DNA from: Mixophyes australis
Lineage: Eukaryota > Chordata > Amphibia > Anura > Limnodynastidae
Length of the DNA: 64,000 bases
Assembly (NCBI GenBank): GCA_036250195.1
Contig: JAVHZZ010000001.1
Span: 377,128,707-377,192,706, forward strand
Direction: 5' to 3'
The notes under the pieces are model-generated. The model did not search any database and was not told where the DNA came from. It saw only the letters and a program-made list of their open reading frames with translations. Numbering within the stretch: the stretch's first letter is position 1; each line of letters opens with the position of its first letter. Positions 47,739 to 59,725 of this stretch are shown in pieces. Both the position numbers and the translations under genes were made by a program.

Positions 47739-48117
47739 CAGAGCCAGAATAAGGGTGAGGGGCAGGAGGCATGCGCCCTGTGCCCCCCTGTCTCATTAGG
47801 CCCCCTGGGTGAAGCAGCAGCGTCTGTCCAGGAACATTTACCAGGGCTGTTAATATTATTAATTTAGATCATCAAGGGGAAACTAAAATTAATTGTGATC
47901 ATCAAGGTAACATTATTGCTAATTTAGATCAACAAGAGGACACCGTTCTTCATTTGGATCATCGAGGGACCTAATAGTGTCATATATTAAGAACTATGTG
48001 ACTCAAAACTGAATAGATAAGTATCCGTGAAAGATGACAATATGCTCTTACTTTTAGACCATAGGGCCCCCCTTATCTTAAGTGCCCCGGGCCCCCCAAA
48101 GCCTTAATCCAGCTTTG
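47739..48117 (-). mobile_element. Short relative of the 41.5-kb hAT element, inverted
   Basis: The right end, ccccccaaagccttaatcca then gctttg, is the inverse of the 41,492 end; the left end CAGAGCCAGAATAAGG is the diverged partner. The interior has three to four copies of a taatttagatcatcaagggg phrase. No clean target duplication. Confidence 0.65.
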
Positions 48118-48244
48118 TATCTATGGTAATCTTCTCACCACATTAAAGAATATAGTATATGAAAACACTGCTGCCCTTGGTTGAAGAGAATTTTATATTT
48201 TAATTCTCCAGTGCAATGCTGAATAGTGCCCGGGTGCATGGATC

Positions 48245-48862
48245 GTCCGGCCCAGGGGCGGATTGGTCATAGGCCTTACTGGGAATTTTGCTGATAGGCT
48301 GGTGACCTAATGAGCCACCTGACGGTCTGTTTTTTTCTTTGCATTTTTTTTTTAAACAAGGCCAAGAGAAGAAAGAAGCTCGGCTGTAAGTAGCTGAAAA
48401 GTAAGTATGAGCGCGGCATTGGGGGCTGATGGCAGTGTGTGTGAGCTCTGTGGCGGGGGGGCAGATGGCAATGTGTATTTTCTGTTACTGGGTTGATACT
48501 GCTAAACTTAGTTGCTTATTTTGTCCTACTTTCTATGTATTAGTGTACACATCACTCGTACACAAAGGAGGCGGCCATTATGTGGGTGAACCAATAAACA
48601 TACTTCCCAACTGTGTCCCAATTTCAGTGAGACAGTCCTGATTTAGGGCTCTGTCCCATGAGTGGGAATTTTGGGGGGACGGTTATATGTAATGGGCAGT
48701 TGAGCAATATTCAGCCCTCTGATTGCATAGTCAACTTTGTACTAATCCCACCTCTTTTTGTGTTTATCTTGCCTACACTTGATTTGGTCCCGCCCACATG
48801 AGACCACTTCCAGATTTTTTTCCAGGGCCACTTCATGTTCCCAATCCGCCCATGGTCAGACC
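48245..48862. mobile_element. Non-autonomous hAT element, 'caggggcggattgg' family
   Basis: Ends CAGGGGCGGATTGG (48,253) and, inverted, CATGGGCGGATTGG (ending 48,854); 8-bp flanks gtccggcc and gtcagacc agree at six positions. A different repeat (acttcccaactgtgtcccaa) is embedded near 48,602. No transposase. Confidence 0.7.
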
Positions 48863-49558
48863 CCTCTTTATAGGCAAAGACACCTTTAGTCCTTGACCCC
48901 CATAACTATAACGCCCCATTGAGGTCAAGTGTCTTCAGGCCTACATGGGATCGCACTGCAGCTAAACTACAATGTGTGAACACGCACTTAGGGCTCATGT
49001 GACGTCTTTAGAATTTTCATCACTGGAATCTTATTTCTAGGGATTATTAAAATTACTACATACAATCCTATATGCTATGCTAGCTTTTGCTGTATTGATT
49101 TTCAATATCACTATTATTAGTTTATATTTTAATAGAAGAGACAAATAAAATCAAATTTGTTTCTTTTGTAAAACAAATTAAATGTATGAACTCATCATTA
49201 GTTGATACTTATCCACCTCAGCGGAGGTTGCTGCCATCTTTTAAATGTCAACACTTTTCTCCTAAACCCTATGATTTCATCTCCGGTTTAGTGAATGACA
49301 AGCAGCCAAGAGTATCAGTAACGTTTTGGCAGCTTTGGGAAAGGAATGGGCAGGTACAGAATTTCAGCTTTTGTTTGTACAGAAAATAACTTTACTGTAG
49401 ATTACCAAGAACATGTATTGTGCTTGCTTTCTCACTGATATAATAATAAACTCTCGGCACATCCTGTTTCAGCCTTTTTGTTCTTTTCTATAGTGTTTCC
49501 AAAAATGAAGGAAAAAAACTTTTTTTGACTTTTTGAATGTTTTGTCATTAATGAGCAT
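48863..49558. other. Unassigned DNA
   Basis: No supported feature; a 67-aa frame at 49,186-49,389 has no recognisable motifs. Confidence 0.45.
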
Positions 49559-49878
49559 GGGCCTGATTCATTAAGGAAAGTTAAGCAAAAAATTTAGTAC
49601 GTCTTCTTACTTAAATTTTCTAGACAAAACCATGTTACAATGCAAGGGTGCAAATTAGTTTATTATTTTGCACATAAGGAAAATACTGTCTGTTTTTCCA
49701 TGTAGCACATAAATACTTGATAGCTTACTTGTACACTGAAATTTAAAGTTGATCTAGGACATGTACTATCCCATCTATAAATCTGTCATCACATTTTAAA
49801 TTTGCTTCCCCCTCCAATGCAACAAGGTTTTGCCTTACTTGCTTACTTTTGCTTAACTTTCCATAATGAATCAGGCCC
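49559..49878. mobile_element. MITE, 'catgttacaatgcaagg' family, copy 3
   Basis: Begins gggcctgattcattaagg and ends ataatgaatcaggccc, with the conserved interior (accatgttacaatgcaagg; catgtagcacataaatactt; ccccctccaatgcaac). This is the ordinary form with unlike halves. Confidence 0.85.
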
Positions 49879-50931
49879 GATATTAAAGGTGTCATTGATT
49901 GATTTTTTGTGTGCATTCTGTTATGTTCTATGAATGTATTGGATGTACACAGTAGTGCATTGTCTGTTATAGCAGTGAGCACCTAGACTTGTATTCAACA
50001 ACAGATGTATCTTCCAATCCTCATCTAGTTGAATATGGACGTCTGTATACCCGATTTACGGCAGTTTTTAAAAATACTATTTACGTTCAGTTTGCGTGCC
50101 TTAAAGATTCAGGCCTACTTTGTCTATAGTGTCTTAGCATGGTAACAGCATTGTTATCACTGCCTCTACATGTATGATATTGTGCTTGGCCTGTCACCCT
50201 GTCCAGGCTGCTACTGTAGGTAGCAGACACACTGACTGTAGTTACTGACCTGTTTGTCAGTCTCAACTCAGTTGTTGATGGCTCTTCATCCTCACAACCC
50301 CCTGAAACACCTGCTGAAGTGCTCCAGATCACCAACCTCCCTATGGCATGGTGCTCATTCACAGTGATGACCTGCTTTCAGTGCTGCTGCTGGCCTTCTC
50401 ATCCGTCTTATTTCCTGATGGGCCTACTGCTCATCCTGCAGCTGTCCTCTGCCCTCTGCTTCAAACAACAATGAATTCACTGGAAATATTGTACACAAAA
50501 CAAAGGTAAGAGAAGCAGCTTGGCAGGCAGTTGCCAGAAAGTGGTGAGTGTTGGTGGGGGTGAATGGGAAAGCATGGGAAGAAAAGCTTGGCACTGGGGA
50601 TCTGGTTGATGAAATTTGGGTTAGTGACCAGGGTTAGTAGTTGTTGAGATAGGGAGAGGATTTGGCCAATAGTGAAGAGGAGGATAAAAAATGATGAGGA
50701 AATGTATGATGAGTGGTATTAATAATGAGGATGGGTGTCATGAGAGTGTTAATAAATATAAGGGGTTAATGATTATCAGCATTGGGTAATAATTATGATG
50801 AGGGTTAATTATGATTATACAGATGGTGATCAGAGGGTTATGTATGAAATCTATTATTATTTTCAATCGGTTTAGCAGTGTTTTATTTTAGTATGTGTTC
50901 ATTTATTTTATTTATGATTGTGATACTTGTG
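49879..50931. other. Unassigned DNA
   Basis: The segment 50,027-50,116 matches the 25.4-kb MITE end. A 91-aa minus frame (50,362-50,087) reads like protein in places (EDEEPSTTELRLTNRSVT) but matches no family I can name. Confidence 0.4.
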
Positions 50932-51279
50932 GGTACAATTAGAGATGGTCACTGACACCCGTGTTTTGGTTTTGGTTTTGAAACTGGATTACCTTCGTGT
51001 CTTGGTTTTGGCAAAACCGCCCTTGCGTGTTTTGGTTTTGGTTTTGTTTTGCAATTTTGTTTAAAAATCAATTTTTTGGGCCTAAATTAACCTAATTTAG
51101 TGCTCCACCTGTTTCTTGGATAAGTAAGGTAATTCTAAAGCTATTAAATTAGGAAAAAAAACTGTTTAATCCCTGGTAGGCCGTCCTTAATTCTGCACAC
51201 AAACCTGATTGTCTTCCTCTCCATCTTAGCCTATTGGCAATGCAGCCATCGTCTTTGGGTGTATATTACACCCTACACT

Positions 51280-51570
51280 TATAGTTAAATATATAAAGAA
51301 ATGGACAAAGGCAGTTTGGTTTCTGTCTGCATCAGCTTCCCCCTCCACTTGTAGTAAAATAGAAAAAAAACAGCCGGTATAGACTGTACAATAAAAATAG
51401 AAATGGACAAAGGCAGTTTGGTGTCTGTCTGTATAGCCCCCCTTCCACTTGTAGTTAAATAGAAAAAAAGCAGCCAGCATAGACTGTACTATATAAAATG
51501 AAATGGACAAAGGCAATTTGGTGACAGTCTGTATCAGACCCCCTCTCCACTAGGAGTAAAATAGAAAATT
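51280..51570. repeat. Left subterminal tandem repeat of hAT copy 2
   Basis: Three to four copies of a ~85-90-bp phrase with aaatggacaaaggcagtttg and cagccggtatagactgta. Confidence 0.85.
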
Positions 51571-51572
51571 AT

Positions 51573-52322
51573 TCAGCCGTTATAGACTGTAGAATATAAA
51601 TTGAAATTGAAAAAGGCAGTTTGGTATCTGTCTGCATCATCCTCATCAACATCCTCATTAGCGCCCTCGTCGCCTACACAAATCTCCCCCTCATCCTCTT
51701 CTAATTCCAAAGTGGCATCCTCAATTGGTGTATCACCGGCTACACTCAGGCTGTTCAGGCACACATCAGCAGAACTGCTGAAAGGGCCCTTCTTTATGGG
51801 TACACTAACGGAATGCTCACGATTACATATACCACTGGTGTATGGACTCTCCACAGGGATTGGTGTCATTTCTGCTTCTGAGCATACATTATCCTCTAAT
51901 GCCTTACTGTTTTCTTGCAGCTCCGCTTTTACGCGTATCAGTAGTTGTGCACCACTTTCAAACTCCAAATTACTTGGTCTTGCTTGGTCACAAGTGACCG
52001 TACAAGAAGAAGGCTTAGTAACATTTCTTGATCTGCCACTAATAGAGAAAGGGGAAGGCCTCATTCTTTCTTTGCCACTGCGTGTGTAGAATGGCATGTT
52101 GGCAATTTTTTTTTTATCGGCAGTTAACTTTTCCTCAGTTACACTTCTTTTTTGCTTCAACACTGTAAAAAATGTTTTTGTGTGTGTGTTTTTCCCTGAT
52201 TTAAAAAGACTATGTACTTTTACATAGGCTTTACCAGATGATGTACTGGGAACACTACCATAAGGACTGGTGCCAGCACCTGCTTGCTGATCCTGCTCAT
52301 ATGTGGACTGCTTTGAATCCAT
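51573..52322 (-). CDS. hAT-element-encoded protein, intact frame (~249 aa), function unknown
   Basis: The frame opens 13 codons further upstream (52,361), but MDSKQSTYEQ at 52,322 is the better start because both hAT copies share it. The middle is basic (KRSVTEEKLTADKKK, then TRSGKERMRPSPFSISGRSR). The C-terminal part is very acidic (ELEEDEGEICVGDEGANEDV), and the last ~15 codons run into the subterminal repeat. No BED finger, DDE core or hAT dimerisation motif is visible. It may be the first part of a transposase or an accessory protein of the parent element. The other copy carries frameshifts, which makes the open frame here noteworthy but not proof of function. Confidence 0.45.
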   Translation of the reverse strand: MDSKQSTYEQDQQAGAGTSPYGSVPSTSSGKAYVKVHSLFKSGKNTHTKTFFTVLKQKRSVTEEKLTADKKKIANMPFYTRSGKERMRPSPFSISGRSRNVTKPSSCTVTCDQARPSNLEFESGAQLLIRVKAELQENSKALEDNVCSEAEMTPIPVESPYTSGICNREHSVSVPIKKGPFSSSADVCLNSLSVAGDTPIEDATLELEEDEGEICVGDEGANEDVDEDDADRYQTAFFNFNLYSTVYNG

Positions 52323-52334
52323 TTTAATGAGGCC

Positions 52335-52665
52335 AAAGCACTTGTATTGCAAAATATTCAATAGATAGTGCTGCTATATATGGCTTTTTGCAGCCAGAAA
52401 AATTATTGTTTCACAGTGGGGAATATGAGACACCCCAAAGCACTTGACGTGCAAAATATTCAATAGATACTGCTGCTAGATATGACTTTTAGCAGCCAGA
52501 AAAATTATTGTTTCACACTGGGGAATATGGGACATCCCCAAATCACTTGTAGTGCAAAATATTCAATAGATAGTGCTGCTAGATATGACTTTTTGCAGCC
52601 AGAAAAATTATTTTTTCACACTGGGGAATATGGGACACCCCAAAGCACTTGTAGTGCAAAATATT
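52335..52665. repeat. Right subterminal tandem repeat of hAT copy 2
   Basis: Three to four copies of a ~95-bp unit with gcaaaatattcaatagatag, tttttgcagccagaaaaatt and cactggggaatatgggacac. Confidence 0.9.
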
Positions 52666-53020
52666 TAAAAAAAATGCCTCCTCTATCCTCCTCTAACAAT
52701 TGCTAGAAGAATTGCTAGCAGAATTTCAATAATAATTGAAAGAATAAGGTATACAATAATTGCTCTGCCCCTATTCTACTACAACCTCTGACCTAACCCT
52801 GCTCTCTCCCTCTGTCAAATGGTGATGGATTGCTGTTGAGGCGGGTATTTATGCATTTTAAATATCGCGAGATCCGACGACGTCACAATGACGTTTTGCC
52901 TCGATTTCGAATCCGAATGGGTGGGAGAGTACCGAGCCTGCTCGGCTCGGGACTCAGATAGGCGAAGATCGGGCGGGTTCGGATCTCGGGGAACCGAGCC
53001 CGCCCATCTCTAGGTACAAT

Positions 53021-54418
53021 ATACTCAATATAGCATTAAAAGCATACTCTTTTTTTCTAGTATGCCATTTGCATAGTTCAATGTTGTGTAAATGTATACT
53101 ATTATTTTGAAAAAGTTAGCATTATTCAAGCATACAAAAGAAAAGTCAAATATATTCCATGGGCATTTATGGGACAATTTTCATCCAGACGGAAAAGATA
53201 GAAATGACTGTTTAGGGACAATTTTTTGGGGACAAATTATTCAGGGTATTTATAAAATCCACAAAACAGCAATTAGGATTTAATCTGGTAAATCATAATT
53301 TCCATGGCTGCATGACTTCTGGGATAACAATTGTTTCAAAAATAACATTGGAATTGATCTGACATTATTCAGGTGTACCTGGATAGGCTAAGAGTAACAG
53401 GGCGATGCTGACATTATCTTTCTATTTTTATCATTGCTTTTGTGTATGATATAAAGAAATATATTTGGATTGGTCTTTCCAACAGCAGTAAAGCAAGGCT
53501 GAGAATTGTAAAGAATTGCCTAATAGTCTAATTTTTATTCTAATTATTTTCAATTGAATATTTTATTAAACAGCTCATCAAGTAGTCTATTTACCCATCC
53601 TTATTTTACCACCCATAGATACTGTGCTCAAGAAATAAGTCACCACATTTATACTGGGATTTTCCTGTGGAACACAACTGTCAGCAAATTCAGCTCTGCC
53701 AAGCTAATAAATCAAGGGAGCCTTACATTACATGTCTTAACTCTATTTGCTCACTGTATGCAATGACTGATTATCATGATATATTGTAGTTGATCATTTC
53801 AAGTTGGTCAATTGTATTTATGGAGAATGCCAACATAACTAAAGTGTTATATTTCTTGGATGTGTATTGGTAGTAATGCATTTCCCCCTTTATGGTAACT
53901 TAACTTTAACAGAACTGACATTGTACTTGTGAATCTGCAGCTCTGTTGGTTTTCTTAATGGCTAGTTTTACTAAGGTGTTCGTCTTACAATCCTGAATAT
54001 TCTTCGCTCTTTGTAAGTTATAGTTAGGTAATTGTATTAAGGTATTATTACATTTTTCTTAGATAGTTGCAGAAAAGAACCTTCTGGGACCTTGAAATTG
54101 AAATAGATCACTGTTTTGCCTCTTTTTAAAGCATATATTTCCATTGCCCAATTATCTTTCAGAATGCAGCTCTCCAAACACTACCAACACCATTCCAGTT
54201 AACATGTGTCAGCGGATTAGAACAGCAGAACTGGTAGGACATAGGTATAGGACGTCAGTCAGTAGATCCTCTTTTATTGCACTGCTGATTGACTTACCAT
54301 CCCTGCACAATGTGGGATACAATGTGAGGATACAGATGCAGTACAGTAATCTTGACAGATCCCTGAGGTTGGCGAGGGAGAAGTCAGGACCAGACAGGAA
54401 TGTAAGTCATCTGCATAA

Positions 54419-54476
<58 letters not shown>

Positions 54477-56559
54477 GATAGATAGATAGATATAAATATA
54501 TATATATATATAAAATTAAGTCAGAAGTAAACTACGTCTAGTTATCTTGAACTACAGGTCCGAGATCCCCTTCCACAGGGCAGCAGGAAATTCTGGAACT
54601 TCTTGTTCTACAGCAAATGGAGAGAGACATGTTGCCTGCCTCTGCTGTACACCAAAGTCTTTTTTGAAAGGTTGTGAAATACGTTCATAATAAAGTAAAA
54701 TACACATAATAAAGTCACAGTACACTTATGTTACGTGTAGTGGTATTAGTCTTGTGCTTGATCATATACAAACTGGTAAAATGGCGGTCATTTGTCTCCA
54801 CTAGAGATGTTTAAATTTCAGAAATTCAAAGATTAGTCAATAGACCCTGTTCAAAACTGTGGGATCAAAATGTGCAGCACATGATTGTCATTCACAGTTG
54901 TTTCAGGTTTTTGTTCACATTACAATGAACAGAAGGAGGATAAAACAATCAGAAAGTACAACATGATAATAAAGTCCCCAGGGTATTCAAGTCATTGTTT
55001 ATTCAATCCAATTGGAGTTGTTGATGGCAGGAAGATTTCCACATAAAAGTTTATAACTTTTAACATCATGCTGTACATCATGAATGTTTAATTCTGCTTC
55101 TGGTAGGAAGATTTGACACATATATTGTTGGATTTTTGTTTTTATTCTATGGGAGTGTGTTGTATTTATTAAAAAGCAATATCACACTAGATTTGCTTTT
55201 CCTTCTACGTCTACAAACACTCATCATATGAGGAACTGTGTAAAGAAATGGAAGACATACTTTGGGGAAAACATCTACTCCTAAAGATCATACTTAAGAC
55301 TCATCTAAAGAACACTTCTAATAAGTGTATTCCCACCAGGGGACAAAACCATTTTGGGAAGACAGCTTTTTCGACGTGTGGAATTGTGGAATATTTATCT
55401 CACAAGATTTGGATGTTGTTTTTATTGTAATTTTATCTATTTTATTTAGTTTTTTTCCACTTAATTTTGGCACTTAATTATTTGTGGAGATACCCATCAC
55501 ACTATTTTTTAAAACTTTTTTGTTTCACATAACTACCCTGATTTTATATAAGAAGAAGAAAAAAAGAAATAAGAAGAAAGAAGCGAGAGAAAATTAAAAG
55601 GATGGCACTTATGAAGTATTTTTTTATATATTATTTTTTTTATTGTTATCTAAATGGGAACACCAATAGCACCGGAATAACTTTATTCATCATTTATTAG
55701 TAGTTGTTCAGGATACTTACTAACATCAATAAAAAACACCTATGGCTTCACACATGGAGACTCAAGGGGACACAAGTGACTTCAGAATCTAAATACTTGA
55801 GCGGGCGGTGGGCTAAGCAGTTTAACTACTCCAGTGGAAACCCAACAATGCACTGAGAAACCAATAACTTCAAGACTCCACTGCTGGAAAGCAGAGGGGA
55901 CAGGAGAGGACATCATGCTTTGGCAGAAAGACCCAGACCACCCCAGGCCTATTGTCCGCATATTAGGGGACTAGTTCTTACATTACTGGATCAGCGGTGA
56001 CTTTTCATATAACCTCTGGTTACCTAGGGAGGAAAAGTGCATGGGGACTGCAGTGTGGTATACCCAATGAATTGTAGTGACAGTGGCTTCCACTACTATC
56101 TACATTGCCTTTCTTCAAGCCCCTTCTCCCCCCCACACAGTGAAGAAACAAGTACAGCTGTATCACTGTCCTCTGCTCCTTCTGTTTTGTCCCCCCCCCA
56201 CACATAATGTTCATCCCCCTCCATTCCACCCCTTATTCTTGTGTAGCTACCTCTTACCCCTTGTTTTTTTCCTTTCTTTTTCAGACACAGTGATTGTTAA
56301 TCGATTGTTAACTGATACACATTATAGAGAGTGATTGTTAACTGATACACATTATAGAGAGTATTGACTGCTGTAACCTTACTAATCTTATTCTATCATC
56401 TTAGTTTATATAATTCATATCACCACCCACATACAGCATATAGCTGTTTGAAAGCCTCATGTGGTAGAAGGTAGGATATAATATTGATATTACCTAGCCT
56501 TTGCAACAACATACTATAATAATACATAATCACCCTTCAATCGAAAATGTCGTATCATC
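53021..56559. other. Unassigned DNA
   Basis: Contains (TA)n and (GATA)-like tracts at 54,421-54,510 and a purine-rich stretch near 55,551-55,590. A ~38-bp tandem duplication lies near 56,310-56,361 (gtgattgttaactgatacac). An exon-like block at 54,163-54,400 is listed separately. Nothing else supported. Confidence 0.5.
54163..54402 (+). other. Exon-like block with splice borders
   Basis: Acceptor-like caattatctttcag precedes an ~80-codon open frame ending at a strong donor (GGAAT|gtaagt). It reads ECSSPNTTNTIPVNM, continues with RIRTAELVGHRYRTSVS, and ends EKSGPDRN. No family recognised and no partner exon found. It could be a lone exon of a large gene or chance. Confidence 0.25.
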
Positions 56560-56900
56560 CTCCACAGAATGAGCAGAGTGAAAGCCGAATAAAACTCAAA
56601 GATCATCGTGCCAATAATAGATAAAAACTGGAGGATCTTTAAACCACTTTTGATACAGCTTTAGCTCAGATCGTCTTAAACACCTCCAGTATTTTTAAGT
56701 TATAACAATGCTCCTGTGAGACTGAAGAGATATCACTTCAAAACATGGTGGAATCACAGGCTAAAACACTTGATGATCTTGAAAATAGACACAGGAGAAA
56801 CAACGTGTAGTCCATTGGAATATCGGAATTAGTTAAGGGGCATCAACTCACAGACTATCTTTGTGCTAAGTGAACCAGAGCCCAGGGCAACCATTCTGAA
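56560..56900 (+). pseudogene. L1/Tx1-like LINE ORF1 remnant
   Basis: Decayed coding sequence with a coiled-coil-type stretch ending in a segment that reads QAKTLDDLENRHRRNNV, characteristic of L1-type ORF1 just before the RNA-binding domain. Stops and frameshifts are present. Confidence 0.7.
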
Positions 56901-57014
56901 ATAGTTTGAAGAGCTCATTGTTTAGGCCTGGAAAGACAGGGGGAGAGGAACAAAGCAAAGATCATGCTTTGATGTAATAGTCTTGCAGGAGACACATTGG
57001 AGGACTGGGCCTGA

Positions 57015-57576
57015 CTCCATGTCACGAAAGTCAGATAATGGGAATGATCTTGACCTTTGCTCGAGTGACAGCTTACCCTCAGGGAGGTACGGAATCTAAC
57101 GGAGAAGAGGTATTCACCAGGTCTTTACTTATAAGCGGTTTGCTGCACAGGTAATGCTGGGAACGATGAGCTGCATCAGTAATGCTGGGAAGCGATGAGT
57201 TGCACAGGTAATGCTGGGAAGCGATGAGCTGCACAGGTGTTTGCTGAGAAGCAGTGAGCTGCACCATCCACAATGTCAGGAACCACAGGAGTAGTTGAAC
57301 AGTAGTCAGAGGAGATGCTTCCTATTAGGTAGAGACACCTGATGATCTGACACCCATTAAACAGAGGGGGGCCCTTATAAAGGGAACTGACTGCAGATGA
57401 TCCAATCACCGCTGAGCAGAGGTTTGAAGGTTCCCGGGGTAGCGCATGCGCAGACCCCTAGGCAAGATGGCGTCTGATGAGAGAGGAACGCCAGGCTGAA
57501 CAGCAGATAAACCAAGGAAAACAAATGAACACAATGAACCACACGGAACTAAACTGGTGCAATGCGTGATACTCCA
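57015..57576. mobile_element. Solo LTR inserted in the LINE (552 bp)
   Basis: Sequence 57,020-57,571 starts TGTCACG and ends CGTGATA, near-perfect terminal inverts, flanked by an exact 5-bp duplication CTCCA (57,015-57,019 and 57,572-57,576). It interrupts the LINE endonuclease frame, so it is younger than the LINE. It contains a ~28-bp minisatellite at 57,144-57,262. Confidence 0.8.
57144..57262 (+). repeat. ~28-bp minisatellite inside the solo LTR
   Basis: About four copies of gctgcacaggtaatgctggg followed by aagcgatga, the last diverged. Confidence 0.9.
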
Positions 57577-58289
57577 CTTTAAGGGATGGTTGCATTAAAA
57601 AATGTATATCGCCTGTCTACCTCTCTAAATCTATGGGCTTAGAAGTCCTATTGGGACTGAACCTGCAATACACAGTTCTGGATAAGTTCTTGTATCTAAA
57701 AGGACGTTTTACCCTCTTGGACATTATCCTACACACAATATACACTTTTCTTGAATGTCTATGCCCCCAAAATCTCTATCATATCCACCCTTTGACAGAT
57801 CATACACCTACCCCTCTTTGGTCCACAGATATATCTCAAGTATAGATTATATTGTGGTGACTGATGCCCTGATCTTGCAAGAACACGTATATAGAAAATA
57901 TTTAGATATATCACCATGCCCTTGTATACACTTCATTGCATTAACAATCCTCAGTGTTATTTACCTGCCTTTGGTGTTTCCTCTCATATCTCTCAAATTC
58001 TGATAAATTCCGTCCTTTTCTTAATGAGAAAATGTATGGAATACTTTGAGGATAATATAGACCACTGGGACAACTTTTATTCTGTGAGTCATGGAGTCAT
58101 GGAAGGTAGTGATGCGAGTCATATCATTAACTAGATGGCAATGAAAACACAGAAGGTAAATGCTTGCTACTGCTTCCTCCAGGAGTCAGACTCTTAAAAG
58201 CTTATGTGAACCAGCCAACTCCCTTAATTTCTACAAACAGGCCCTTTAGCTATATTAAACATTTCTGATGTCCCAGACAATAAACAAAT

Positions 58290-58565
58290 TGGTTTATTAA
58301 AAAAAATCAATATTTTCACTGGGGCAATAAAACAGGCAAACTTCTGGCCAAAATGTCCAAAGCCTGGAAAAAGAAGTGTTATACATTTGTAATTAAGGAC
58401 CAATACTCAGAAATCATACTCACACATCCAAAGGAAATCCTAACAAAATTGCAAATTTATTACAAAAAGCTTTACCAAGTGTCTCCAACTCTACCCTCAA
58501 GAACAAATTCATAAAGTAAACAAGCCTCTACAGGCATACACAAGCTCAAACAAGGCCTGATCAAG
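58290..58565 (+). pseudogene. LINE ORF2 inter-domain remnant
   Basis: Across frameshifts reads GKLLAKMSKAWKKK followed by a THPKEIL-IYYKKLYQ pattern, which corresponds to the linker before the reverse transcriptase in L1-type ORF2. Confidence 0.65.
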
Positions 58566-59280
58566 GGTTTTAGCACGTCCTTGCCTTCCAAGCCAGGCTA
58601 ATAAGCGGTAAGTAAAACAAACTTGTTTTTAATTTAACTTCCTTCACCCCACCCACAAATGTTTATATTCCCATATTTTTGAAACTCAGCTCCACTTGTC
58701 TTTTTAAAAGGGTCACAATAATCTTTGTCACTCATTTAGTTTTCATTAAAATCAGAACTGTATAGCAGAATGGTGGCATGAACGAGCGCTATTGAGGGTG
58801 AAGATGTGACGGGTGAGGGAATGTCAGCCTGCATCCATCCTTGTCTTTCCTACTCACATATTCTCAAGCGCTCACCCCAAGGATGACTTATGGGGGGGAG
58901 ATTCAATTCAGCGCAATGTATGTCTCCGGAACAGTCGGCAAAAACACCGCCCCAATTTTTTGACTAAAATCTCTGCATATATTCCCTCACGTTCCATAGA
59001 TGTGTGCAAGATAATTAGCGGATATTTCTTACCGTGACATGTGGAAATATGTGCATCCAGACAATCTGGGTGATGTTCAGCAGCATCTTGCAAGGGAATT
59101 ACATTTCCACAGTTGTTTTCAGACTTTGCCATGGGAATACATCTAGATTAAATCCTTACTACATTTTTCTTTCTTGCTTTCTTTTTATTTTGAGAACTTT
59201 TTTCTTATATTTTAAAATTATTTTTAATTTATATCTCTTCCTGTCAAAACTTTGCACCCCCAAAAATGTTGTGTCACCCC
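58566..59280. other. Non-LINE segment within the LINE ruin
   Basis: No ORF2-like reading here. It contains gggggagattcaattcagcg near 58,893, which looks like a MITE end, and an A/T-rich stretch before 59,250. Probably a nested insertion; boundaries not established. Confidence 0.4.
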
Positions 59281-59283
59281 AAA

Positions 59284-59725
59284 AGGATAATTAGGTCCTG
59301 GGCTCAAATAGACATATTGGACATACCACAAAAGCCAAACAAAGATATCCATATTGTTTCTTGTTATGGATATATTAAGCTGCTTAACCTAGAATATAAA
59401 ATATTAGCGAAAATCTTGGCTAATGGACTTCAAATAATACTTCCAAATCGCTTGTCCAGCCTCCTTTTGAGCTTTCTAGGGTGTCACTCACCAAACTTGA
59501 TACACATGGCTATAGTAACAGTGATTGCATCCTATCAGCAGCCTGATTTCCAATAACAAACTCAGTCTTGGTGCCAATAAAGCTTTTGATACAATTACTT
59601 GGATGCATCTCTTTGGTGTGATGGAAGGCAGAGCATTCTGTGCCGATTTCATTTATCTGATACACTACTATCTGATACACTACTTCCGCTACCATGCAAC
59701 TATCTTACAACAAAGTGTTGAACAC
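59284..59725 (+). pseudogene. LINE reverse transcriptase remnant
   Basis: Reads LLNLEYKILAKILANGLQI and, after a break, NKAFDTITWMHLFGVMEG, matching two conserved blocks of L1-type reverse transcriptase. The catalytic region further on is lost. Confidence 0.8.

Larger units (their letters stand above)
50932..53020 (-). mobile_element. hAT element, copy 2 of the 2.1-kb family
   Basis: Element 50,940-53,012 begins TAGAGATGGTC and ends GCCCATCTCTA, flanked by an exact 8-bp duplication GGTACAAT (50,932-50,939 and 53,013-53,020). It aligns along its length with 36,783-38,895. It keeps an uninterrupted minus-strand frame, but no catalytic core or dimerisation domain is visible. Confidence 0.9.
56960..58140 (+). 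pseudogene. L1/Tx1-like ORF2 endonuclease remnant, split by a solo LTR
   Basis: Begins with DVIVLQETHW, the ETH motif of the APE-type endonuclease. It is interrupted at 57,020-57,571 by an LTR and then resumes with an LKGRFTLLDIILHT stretch and a SSIDYIVVTDAL segment equivalent to the RIDYI motif. Several frameshifts. Confidence 0.75.
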
